From Halobacillus litoralis (GTDB taxonomy: Bacteria; Bacillota; Bacilli; Bacillales; Halobacillaceae): a stretch of DNA of 64,000 nt. Below are positions 53,529 to 64,000 of the stretch, in pieces (the stretch's first letter is position 1; each line of letters begins with the position of its first letter). The notes under the pieces are model-generated. The model searched no databases, was not told the DNA's origin, and was given only the letters and a program-made list of their open reading frames with translations. The stretch spans positions 676,001-740,000 of the forward strand of contig NZ_CP129016.1 of NCBI RefSeq assembly GCF_020524085.2. Direction: 5' to 3'. Made by a program: the position numbers and the translations under genes.

Positions 53529-54431
53529 TTATTTCAAGCTCTCACCAAATAGAGAACCCATTAAACCTACCGCTACGCTAGCGGTTTTATTTTTTTCATC
53601 GAGAATCGGATTCACTTCTACAAATTCCGCGGATGTGATCATCCCTGACTGATGAAGCATTTCCATAGCTAGGTGACTCTCACGGTAGCTTAATCCACCC
53701 ATTACCGGTGTTCCCACGCCAGGAGCTTCGTTAGGGTCCAGTCCATCAAGGTCCAGGCTTAAATGAACCCCATCGGTACGATCTTTCAAATAATCCACTG
53801 TTTCTTCCATCACTTGGGTCATCCCCATACGATCCACTTCATGCATCGTATAGACTTTAATGCCCTTCTCTTCAATAAGCACTCGTTCTCCTTCATCGAG
53901 AGAACGTGCTCCGATAATCACTATATTTTCTGGTTTAATCTTCGGTTCATAATCATGGATACTCGTCAATTTTTCGTGGCCGATCCCTAAGCTTACAGCT
54001 AATGGCATCCCATGAATGTTACCAGAAGGCGAGCTGTCGCCTGTGTTTAAATCGCCGTGAGCATCATACCAGATGACTCCAAGATTTTCATAATGTTTCG
54101 CAACTCCTGCAAGAGTCCCCATAGCTATACTATGATCTCCCCCAAGTACAAGTGGGAAACGTTTATTTTCTACTACCTCATCTACCGCTTTTGCAAGACG
54201 ACGGCTTCCTTCGGCAATTTCATTCAAGTTACGTAAATTATCCTGTTTTTCATCTGTATTATGTTTTGGGCGAGGAATCTCAATGTCCCCTAGATCTTCA
54301 ATGTTATATTTCAATTGCTCTAGACGTTCAACCATACCTGCATAACGAATAGCACTTGGTCCCATATCCACGCCTCGACGCATCTGTCCAAGGTCCATAG
54401 GTACACCGATAACTGAAAGCTGTTTATTCAT
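53529..54431 (-). CDS. rocF: Arginase
   Basis: A 300-residue manganese enzyme splitting arginine to ornithine and urea. Metal ligands are in LVLGGDHSIAMG (about 97-107), VIWYDAHGDLNTG (about 120) and HLSLDLDGLDPNEAP (about 226). Ornithine can go to catabolism or, in some halophilic bacilli, to the cell wall. AAGGAGG precedes ATG 54431. A promoter with TTGAGT, 18-base spacer and TACAAT lies upstream at 54460-54489. Confidence 0.95.
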   Translation of the reverse strand: MNKQLSVIGVPMDLGQMRRGVDMGPSAIRYAGMVERLEQLKYNIEDLGDIEIPRPKHNTDEKQDNLRNLNEIAEGSRRLAKAVDEVVENKRFPLVLGGDHSIAMGTLAGVAKHYENLGVIWYDAHGDLNTGDSSPSGNIHGMPLAVSLGIGHEKLTSIHDYEPKIKPENIVIIGARSLDEGERVLIEEKGIKVYTMHEVDRMGMTQVMEETVDYLKDRTDGVHLSLDLDGLDPNEAPGVGTPVMGGLSYRESHLAMEMLHQSGMITSAEFVEVNPILDEKNKTASVAVGLMGSLFGESLK

Positions 54432-54459
54432 TAAAGTTCCTCCTTTTTTCTCTACTATA

Positions 54460-54489
54460 ATTGTATCCGTTTTTCCCGTTATGACTCAA
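54460..54489 (-). promoter_or_regulatory. Promoter of rocF
   Basis: TTGAGT, 18-base spacer, TACAAT on the minus strand, 29 bases before the start codon. No clear -24/-12 sigma-L pattern was seen. Confidence 0.55.
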
Positions 54490-54705
54490 CTGGACATGTT
54501 TGTGCATATATATACGAAAACCAGTATGAAAACGTATGTAATCATGCATGTTTACAAGGTTTCGACCCATTTACCATATTATGGGTTGGATTGGATGGCG
54601 AGGTACTAAACTTTTTTATAATTACCGATAGAAAAGAGTATCGAACCTATACGCATAACAGACGGACCCGAATGAAACAGAGGAAGGAAAAAAGGAAAAA
54701 TAAAA

Positions 54706-54734
54706 AACCTGACATCAACGATTGATGTCAGGTT
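54706..54734 (-). terminator. Terminator of the tRNA cluster
   Basis: AACCTGACATCAA and TTGATGTCAGGTT form a 13-bp perfect stem with a CGA loop; the A run reads as T on the minus strand. Confidence 0.92.
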
Positions 54735-54741
54735 CAAAGAG

Positions 54742-54814
54742 TGGAGCCTAGCGGGATCGAACCGCTGACCTCCTGCGTGCAAAGCAGGCGCTCTCCCAGC
54801 TGAGCTAAGGCCCC
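54742..54814 (-). tRNA. tRNA-Ala (anticodon TGC)
   Basis: 73 bases without an encoded CCA. All arms fold; the anticodon loop is TTTGCAC. The sequence matches the spacer tRNA-Ala at 59046-59121 over the tRNA body. Confidence 0.97.
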
Positions 54815-54817
54815 GTA

Positions 54818-54892
54818 TGGAGCGGGAGACGGGATTCGAACCCGCGACCCCCACCTTGGCAAGGTGGTGTTCTACCACTGAACTACTCCCGC
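54818..54892 (-). tRNA. tRNA-Gly (anticodon GCC)
   Basis: 75 bases including CCA. Anticodon loop TTGCCAA, T-arm GGTTCGAATCC. It lies three bases from tRNA-Ala. Confidence 0.97.
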
Positions 54893-54908
54893 ATATAAAA
54901 TTGAAAGA

Positions 54909-54981
54909 TGAGCCATGAAGGATTCGAACCTTCGACCCTCTGATTAAAAGTCAGATGCTCTACCAGCTGAGCTAATGGCTC
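54909..54981 (-). tRNA. tRNA-Lys (anticodon TTT)
   Basis: 73 bases, no encoded CCA. Anticodon loop CTTTTAA, acceptor GAGCCAT/ATGGCTC. Confidence 0.97.
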
Positions 54982-55018
54982 ATAATAAAATGACTTCCAG
55001 TATAACATCTTAAAAAAA

Positions 55019-55093
55019 TGGCTGGGCCAGCTGGATTCGAACCAGCGCATGACGGTACCAAAAACCGTTGCCTTACCGCTTGGCTATGGCCCA
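55019..55093 (-). tRNA. tRNA-Gln (anticodon TTG)
   Basis: 75 bases with CCA. Anticodon loop TTTTGGT, acceptor TGGGCCA/TGGCCCA. Confidence 0.96.
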
Positions 55094-55128
55094 ACAGTTA
55101 CAAAAATAGTATTGACCATCAAAAGATC

Positions 55129-55134
55129 ATTATA
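55129..55134 (-). promoter_or_regulatory. Possible -10 box for a Gln-Lys-Gly-Ala tRNA sub-unit
   Basis: The minus strand reads TATAAT in a 108-base gap between tRNA-Tyr and tRNA-Gln, the widest gap in the cluster. A weak hairpin (GCTGA/TCAGC) with a T run lies upstream of it at about 55161-55180. The -35 region (TTTATG) is weak. Confidence 0.35.
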
Positions 55135-55201
55135 CAAGGAATGTTTATTTTCATAAAAAATAGCTGATCATGAATGTCAGCCGTTATCGTCAATGAAAAA
55201 A

Positions 55202-55287
55202 TGGTGGAGGGAGTAGGACTCGAACCTACGAACCCGATGGGAGCGGATTTACAGTCCGCCGCGTTTGGCCAACTTCGCTATCCCTCC
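55202..55287 (-). tRNA. tRNA-Tyr (anticodon GTA)
   Basis: 86 bases with a long variable arm and CCA, as expected for tRNA-Tyr. Anticodon loop CTGTAAA. Confidence 0.97.
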
Positions 55288-55303
55288 ACTTTGACTAAAT
55301 AAG

Positions 55304-55379
55304 TGGTGCCGGCCAGAGGACTTGAACCCCCAACCTACTGATTACAAATCAGTTGCTCTGCCAGTTGAGCTAGGCCGGC
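55304..55379 (-). tRNA. tRNA-Thr (anticodon TGT)
   Basis: 76 bases with CCA. Anticodon loop TTTGTAA, acceptor GCCGGCC/GGCCGGC. Confidence 0.97.
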
Positions 55380-55391
55380 TTATGAATTTAA

Positions 55392-55467
55392 TGGTGGAGG
55401 ATGCAGGGTTCGAACCTGCGACCCCTTGCTTGTAAGGCAAGTGCTCTCCCAGCTGAGCTAATCCTCC
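55392..55467 (-). tRNA. tRNA-Val (anticodon TAC)
   Basis: 76 bases with CCA. Anticodon loop CTTACAA, acceptor GGAGGAT/ATCCTCC. Confidence 0.97.
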
Positions 55468-55473
55468 GATAAG

Positions 55474-55548
55474 TGGTGACCCGTACGGGATTCGAACCCG
55501 TGTTACCGCCGTGAAAGGGCGGTGTCTTAACCACTTGACCAACGGGCC
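55474..55548 (-). tRNA. tRNA-Glu (anticodon TTC)
   Basis: 75 bases with CCA. Anticodon loop CTTTCAC, acceptor GGCCCGT/ACGGGTC. Confidence 0.97.
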
Positions 55549-55569
55549 ATGTGTTTGATAGTTTCTCAG

Positions 55570-55641
<72 letters not shown>

Positions 55642-55644
55642 AAG

Positions 55645-55719
55645 TGGCTCCAACGGTAGGATTCGAACCTACGACCGATCGGTTAACAGCCGATTGCTCT
55701 ACCACTGAGCTACGTTGGA
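55645..55719 (-). tRNA. tRNA-Asn (anticodon GTT)
   Basis: 75 bases with CCA. Anticodon loop CTGTTAA, acceptor TCCAACG/CGTTGGA. It is the first tRNA after 5S rRNA in transcription order. Confidence 0.97.
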
Positions 55720-55763
55720 ATAATGTTCATTCATCAAAAGCATTAATAAGGAAAGAGAATCAA

Positions 55764-55876
55764 TGTGGCGGCGTCCTACTCTCACGGGGGTAAACCCGAC
55801 TACCATCGGCGCTGAAGAGCTTAACTGCTGTGTTCGGCATGGGAACAGGTGTGACCTCTTCGCCTTCACCACCACA
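55764..55876 (-). rRNA. rrf: 5S ribosomal RNA
   Basis: About 113 bases. The minus strand holds the conserved GAAGAGGTCACACC, CCATGCCGAACACAG and AGTTAAGCTCTTCAGCGCC blocks, and the ends pair (TGTGGTGG with CCGCCACA). It lies 3' of 23S and before tRNA-Asn. Confidence 0.96.
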
Positions 55877-55969
55877 TCAATATAAAGTTTGAGGTGAACC
55901 CTCAAAACTGGATAAGGAAACATCTTGTTTGAAAAGCAATTGTCATTCACGAATGATTGAAATCAGATA

Positions 55970-58880
<2,911 letters not shown>

Positions 58881-59045
58881 TCTTCGTGAAAAGACGTTTA
58901 CAATTTCAATTAGATGTCTTGTCATCAATTGTCTCATCGTTAGATGAAACAATGATTCCTTATCCAGTTTTCAAGGTTCACGCCCTTATTCAGGGTTGAA
59001 TATAAAACACAAAATAGATTCTTGTGTTTAGGTGTAACATTTAAA

Positions 59046-59121
59046 TGGTGGAGCCTAGCGGGATCGAACCGCTGACCTCCTGCGTGCAAAGCAGGCGCTC
59101 TCCCAGCTGAGCTAAGGCCCC
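59046..59121 (-). tRNA. tRNA-Ala (anticodon TGC), rRNA spacer
   Basis: 76 bases with CCA, in the 16S-23S spacer. Same tRNA body as at 54742-54814. Confidence 0.97.
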
Positions 59122-59129
59122 TTTTTGAA

Positions 59130-59206
59130 TGGTGGGCCTGAGTGGACTTGAACCACCGACCTCACGCTTATCAGGCGTGCGCTCTGACCAACTGAGCTAC
59201 AGGCCC
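59130..59206 (-). tRNA. tRNA-Ile (anticodon GAT), rRNA spacer
   Basis: 77 bases with CCA. Anticodon loop CTGATAA, acceptor GGGCCTG/CAGGCCC. The Ile-Ala spacer order is the standard one. Confidence 0.97.
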
Positions 59207-59281
59207 ATCCAATTAAAGGAAGATCATATTTTCATAGTTTGATCTCTCAAAACTGAACAACCAACACAGTACGTTTCCGTT

Positions 59282-60857
<1,576 letters not shown>

Positions 60858-61003
60858 AGTTAAGTTTGACTTGCTCATTTGCACACCGAATGTGCTTTGT
60901 TTCAAATCTCTTCTATAAAGAAGAAATGTTTTGACGTACTGGTTGGTTCGTTCAGTTTTCAAAGATCAAATGTTTTGCTCGCCGCTTTGTCAGCGACTCA
61001 ATC

Positions 61004-61032
61004 AGTTTATCACTTTCGGTTGTTTATGTCAA
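61004..61032 (-). promoter_or_regulatory. rrn promoter P2
   Basis: TTGACA (61032-61027), 17-base spacer, TAAACT (61009-61004) on the minus strand, 147 bases before 16S. The -35 is perfect. Confidence 0.85.
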
Positions 61033-61079
61033 CAACTTTTTTTGTGATGTTTTTTGATGTCGTTTTGGCGACATTTAAT

Positions 61080-61108
61080 AATTTATCATGCCTGCCTTGC
61101 AGTGTCAA
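61080..61108 (-). promoter_or_regulatory. rrn promoter P1
   Basis: TTGACA (61108-61103), 17-base spacer, TAAATT (61085-61080) on the minus strand, 76 bases upstream of P2. Tandem promoters are normal for Bacillus rrn operons. A further AT-rich TATATT lies near 61170 and may be a third, weaker start. Confidence 0.82.
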
Positions 61109-61256
61109 CAACTTTTTTGAAGTAATTCGTTTGTTTCCGCTGCGCTGTTTTGTTTTCCGACAACGTTTAATAATATATCACAGACTAAAAAAGAAAAGCA
61201 ATGCTTTTTTTGAAATTCATTTAAAAAAGTTATTTTATCGAGCAAAGGCGCATAAT

Positions 61257-61283
61257 AAAAGCCCTGATCTACTTTCAGGGCTT
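61257..61283 (-). terminator. Terminator of the small conserved gene upstream of rrn
   Basis: AAGCCCTGA and TCAGGGCTT form a 9-bp stem; the A run at 61256-61260 reads as T on the minus strand. It ends the 73-residue protein gene before the rrn promoters. Confidence 0.85.
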
Positions 61284-61329
61284 AGTTTCTGACCTTTAGC
61301 ATTATTGATAAGCTGAAATGATTATAGCA

Positions 61330-61551
61330 TTAATTCTGCTTCTTTTTCCTAGGCATATACTGTAAACACTCTTCCCTGGTTGCAAATCTGCGGAAGATCT
61401 GAAAAAGAACCTCATACCTTTCTTCCATTGCTCTTTTAAGTCCTTGATCGATCCTGTGGTCTCCGAGGTCAAACGTGATTTCTTCCATTTCTCTTTTTAA
61501 CAAATATTCAATTTCACGACGTTCCTGTTCATTAATCATTAAACCATGCAC
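61330..61551 (-). CDS. Small acidic helical protein, unknown function
   Basis: A 73-residue, mostly helical protein (ERREIEYLLKREMEEITFDL near the start, MPRKKKQN at the end). GTG at 61551 has GGAGGT eight bases upstream; ATG at 61539 with AAGGTG nine bases upstream is a real alternative. It is divergent from pdaB. I do not recognise a domain, but the strong site and own terminator support a gene. Confidence 0.7.
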   Translation of the reverse strand: MHGLMINEQERREIEYLLKREMEEITFDLGDHRIDQGLKRAMEERYEVLFQIFRRFATREECLQYMPRKKKQN

Positions 61552-61669
61552 CTTAAAGGACCTCCCTTTAACAACTCTCTATATTTTTACCCTAAATCTT
61601 GTGTTTTTAGCATAGGTTGTCCTTTTTTTCATATGTATAGAACATATTGGAAGGAAGGTGAATCGTGCA

Positions 61670-62430
61670 ATGAGTTTCTACACTTGGAAAGCTGAGCGGA
61701 TGAAACGCTATGGAGTTGTGGTGGCTTTGGCCTTTTTTTTGCGCCCTTTTCTTATGGATCGGACAATGGAGTCAACTCCCCGTCTTTTCTAATGAAGGCG
61801 AGCCCCGTGCTTTGACACAAGGAAGCGATAAAAATTCAAACGTTGCACTGACATTCAATATAAGCTGGGGAACAGAGAAGGTCCACGATGTGTTGGAGCA
61901 GTTAGAAGCCAACAAGGTCCAGGCCACTTTTTTTTGTCAGTGGTGAATGGGCGGAGCGTCACCCCGATATAATTAAGGAAATTCATGAAGGAAAGCACGA
62001 AATCGGGATGATGGGATATAAATATGAAAGTTACCTTGAACAAAAACCCGCACAAGTACAACAAGACATGAACCAAGCCAAGGAAGCTTTTGAGAAACTG
62101 GGTTTTGATGAAATCAAGTGGATCCGCCCGCCTCATGGTCATATGGATAAAGAGGTTCTGAAGATGATTGAAAACGAAGGAATGCAGGCGGTGCAATGGA
62201 GCATCAATCCGAGAGACTGGGAAAATCCAGGCACGAATACCATCATAGACACCGTTCTTAATGAGGGTTCAGAAGGAGATATTATCTTGATGCATGCTTC
62301 TGATTCAGTGAAACAAACGGCGAAAGCTCTTGAGGTCATCTTGCCCGGTTTGAAACAAAAAGGATTGAAATTCGTAAGCATTACTGAGCTGGTCAGTGGC
62401 GCAGAATCAGAGACCACTCAAATTGAATAA
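61670..62430 (+). pseudogene. pdaB: Polysaccharide deacetylase PdaB, two frameshifts
   Basis: If repaired, 252 residues: a transmembrane anchor (VVVALAFFCALFLWIGQW), then a NodB-type deacetylase domain with LTFNISWG near 60, the HEIGMMGYKYESY block, RPPHGHMDKEVLK and DIILMHASDSVKQT. PdaB is needed for spore cortex integrity in B. subtilis. The frame breaks in T runs at 61733-61740 and 61928-61935 (8 each, need 7). ATG at 61670 follows GGAAGGTG. In front of kbaA and gerD it keeps the Bacillus order. Sequencing error is likely. Confidence 0.85.
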
Positions 62431-62440
62431 CCCCGATTTA

Positions 62441-62480
62441 AAAAAACAACCACCGCGTTTCTTGGGCGGTGGTTGTTTTT
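62441..62480. terminator. Bidirectional terminator
   Basis: AAAACAACCACCGC and GCGGTGGTTGTTTT form a 14-bp perfect stem between convergent pdaB and kbaA. Confidence 0.92.
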
Positions 62481-63079
62481 TAGGCAGCTTTTTCAGATGT
62501 TTTCGTTATACGGTGAAGTAAAATGAGTTGATAAGCATTGCAGATGAACAATGGAATAATCATCAACCACACATAATCACTGCCCTGGGCTCGTAAAGCA
62601 GGAACCCACTCGACACTTGTAACGACGATCATAAAAAACAGGGCAGGAATAAATGCATGCCGCTTCGTTTCCTTTGCTTTTATATAAGCAACAAGGACGG
62701 AAAGGCCAAGAAGACCTAAGGCTGTCCATAAAAATGGCCAGATGGACGCGTTTTCTGCAGCCTGATATCTAAAGTACACAAGATCAAAGAGCGTAAATGC
62801 GATCAAGAAGAGTTGGACCGGGGTCCATAACGAACGAAATATGCCCTTTCCAAACTGATTGACTGTCAGGTAGGCGAAGAAACCCATCTGACTGATGATA
62901 CTGAATATAAATCCAAGGCCCGCAAAAAATAACAATAAGCCAAAGAGCTCAAAAAGTTGGAACGGCTTCAGCACTTCAGCATAAGAATCATATTTAAAGA
63001 TAAAACTGATGATCAACGTCGTCAAACCGCCGATCCATAAGGTCGTTAAAAACAACCTTACCCATTTACGACTATTCAC
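62480..63079 (-). CDS. kbaA: KinB-signalling pathway activation protein KbaA
   Basis: A 199-residue membrane protein with about six spans (SRKWVRLFLTTLWIGGLTTL at the start, PFQLFELFGLLLFFAGLGF, QMGFFAYLTVNQFGKGIFR). KbaA helps the sensor kinase KinB start the sporulation phosphorelay. GTG at 63079 is chosen because GGGGGAAC lies upstream; the longer frame crosses a promoter region and lacks a site. It is divergent from gerD, as in B. subtilis. Confidence 0.88.
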   Translation of the reverse strand: MNSRKWVRLFLTTLWIGGLTTLIISFIFKYDSYAEVLKPFQLFELFGLLLFFAGLGFIFSIISQMGFFAYLTVNQFGKGIFRSLWTPVQLFLIAFTLFDLVYFRYQAAENASIWPFLWTALGLLGLSVLVAYIKAKETKRHAFIPALFFMIVVTSVEWVPALRAQGSDYVWLMIIPLFICNAYQLILLHRITKTSEKAA

Positions 63080-63219
63080 GGAAGTTCCCCCTATTATACA
63101 AAAGACTTTTCCACCGTATTTTACCACGAAGTCGAGCTTTTTTCCTCCAGTCTTCGTATAATTTCTGTCGAATCGCAGATAGTAAACGTAAGGAGAACTT
63201 AAGAAAGGGGACATGCAAA

Positions 63220-63873
63220 ATGTCCAAACTCCGATTCTTATGTCCCGTCCTAATCCTTGTACTCCTCGCTGCTTGCAGCGGTGCATCAAGTGCAAGCGAA
63301 CAGACGGATTATGATACAACGAAGAAGATGATCGTTGATATTCTGAAATCGGACGACGGGAAGAAAGCGATGACTGAAGTCCTTTCTGATGAGAAGATGC
63401 AGCAGCAGATGGCCCTTGAGTCAGAAGTTGTATCGCAAGCTGTCCAAAAGACACTCGTTTCTGAAGAAGGAAAAGCTTTTTGGAGTAAATTGTTCTCCGA
63501 TCCAAAGTTCGTCCAAGAATTCAGTAAAGTCCTTGAAGATCAGCAGAAAAAGCTGATGAAAGGATTAATGAAAGATGCTGAGTACCAAAAATTGATGATT
63601 GAGCTTTATAAAAACCCTGAAATGATGAAGGAAATGGTAACCGTCATGGAAGGGCAGCAATTCCGTGCACATCTGCAGAAAACCATAGAAGAGACAATAA
63701 ACAGCCCTGTTTTCCAAGCGAAAATGAGCGAAACCTTATTGAAAGCAGCGGAAAAAATGCAGAGTGGTGGCGGTGGGAAGTCTGATTCCTCCGGCGAAGG
63801 CGGAGAAAGCAGCAGTGAAGAGCAATCCGGCGGTGGCAGCAGCGGTGAAGGTGAAAAAAGTCAGCAAGGCTAA
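63220..63873 (+). CDS. gerD: Spore germination lipoprotein GerD
   Basis: A 217-residue lipoprotein. The signal peptide ends in lipobox LAAC (Cys19). The core is helical with repeated FSKVLEDQQKKLMKGLMKD and ELYKNPEMMKEMV phrases, and the tail is Gly/Ser-rich. GerD clusters germinant receptors in the inner spore membrane. ATG at 63220 follows AGAAAGGGGAC. Next gene is salA, convergent. Confidence 0.95.
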   Translation: MSKLRFLCPVLILVLLAACSGASSASEQTDYDTTKKMIVDILKSDDGKKAMTEVLSDEKMQQQMALESEVVSQAVQKTLVSEEGKAFWSKLFSDPKFVQEFSKVLEDQQKKLMKGLMKDAEYQKLMIELYKNPEMMKEMVTVMEGQQFRAHLQKTIEETINSPVFQAKMSETLLKAAEKMQSGGGGKSDSSGEGGESSSEEQSGGGSSGEGEKSQQG

Positions 63874-63882
63874 CCACAAGCC

Positions 63883-63918
63883 AAAAAAACACGCACTTCT
63901 TTGAGAAGTGCGTGTTTT
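63883..63918. terminator. Bidirectional terminator
   Basis: AACACGCACTTCT and AGAAGTGCGTGTTTT form a perfect stem between gerD and convergent salA. Confidence 0.9.
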
Positions 63919-63922
63919 GCTA

Positions 63923-64000
63923 TTAATACTTATCGATTACTTTTGCAGCCATATTACGGTAAATGACACCGATTGGATGATCTGTCTGGTAGACAGATGG
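63923..64000 (-). CDS. salA: Mrp/NBP35 family ATP-binding protein SalA, C-terminal fragment
   Basis: The last 25 codons are present, reading SVYQTDHPIGVIYRNMAAKV and ending at TAA 63923-63925. This matches the C-terminus of the SalA/Mrp-type P-loop protein, which lies next to gerD in B. subtilis. The rest is outside the window, so the call rests on the tail and gene order. Confidence 0.8.
   Translation of the reverse strand, partial: PSVYQTDHPIGVIYRNMAAKVIDKY

Noticed and set aside
61605..61645. Sigma-G promoter before pdaB
   Set aside because: GCATA and CATATGTA are present but with a 15-base spacer, too short for the sigma-G consensus.

Overview
The window reads as chromosome of a spore-forming, moderately halophilic member of the Bacillaceae, most like Halobacillus or a close relative. 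Support for this: an rrn operon with Ile/Ala spacer tRNAs, the sporulation and germination block pdaB-kbaA-gerD-salA beside it, the block glmS-glmM-cdaR-cdaA-rsiW-sigW-rocF, strong GGAGG-type ribosome binding sites, and a GbsR-type regulator next to a choline transporter. The genus is inferred from gene content and recall, not from a 16S search.

Layout. 1-13.9 kb: a YtrA/YtrB-like ABC module at the left edge, then single housekeeping and stress genes (flavin reductase, AGCS symporter, LysM cell-wall hydrolase, OsmC, CDP-alcohol phosphotransferase, Crp/Fnr regulator, uvsE, NERD protein, aldo/keto reductase, SAM hydrolase, YuzB, RibF, HD hydrolase). 13.9-25.9 kb: a divergent free-standing MurE paralogue, the cadCA metal efflux pair, small redox and oxidoreductase genes, a beta-carbonic-anhydrase-like protein, a large unknown membrane protein and an MBL hydrolase. 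25.9-29.4 kb: cydDC with a clear Rex operator. 29.4-30.7 kb: a gene-poor, decayed-looking stretch. 30.7-33 kb: gbsR and a sodium-coupled choline-type transporter. 33-39.7 kb: an accessory area with kinase, nucleotidyltransferase, Nudix, two broken MFS efflux genes, AraC and ArsR-like regulators, and intergenic repeats. 39.9-43.5 kb: arsR-arsB-arsC-trxB and a Csp-like copper protein. 43.6-54.4 kb: a PLA2-like mini-protein, rodA, glmS with its ribozyme, and the c-di-AMP/sigma-W block ending in rocF. 54.7-60.9 kb: ten tRNAs, 5S, 23S, Ala and Ile tRNAs and 16S, all transcribed leftward from tandem promoters near 61.0-61.1 kb. 61.3-64 kb: pdaB, kbaA, gerD and the end of salA.

Two window-wide patterns matter. 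First, six genes are broken by one-base shifts that all sit in homopolymer runs (nine sites), and a seventh has an in-frame TAG; residual sequencing error is the simplest explanation for the shifts. Second, a family of about 90-245 bp palindrome-rich intergenic repeats recurs at five places (21.1, 21.3, 25.2, 34.9 and 35.2 kb), one copy with perfect 13-bp terminal inverted repeats.

Cell-envelope themes link several genes: glmS and glmM make amino-sugar precursor, rodA polymerises glycan, the MurE paralogue would add an amino acid to the stem peptide, and rocF makes ornithine. CdaA/CdaR and the choline transporter fit osmotic control. All calls come from reading the sequence; no database search was run.
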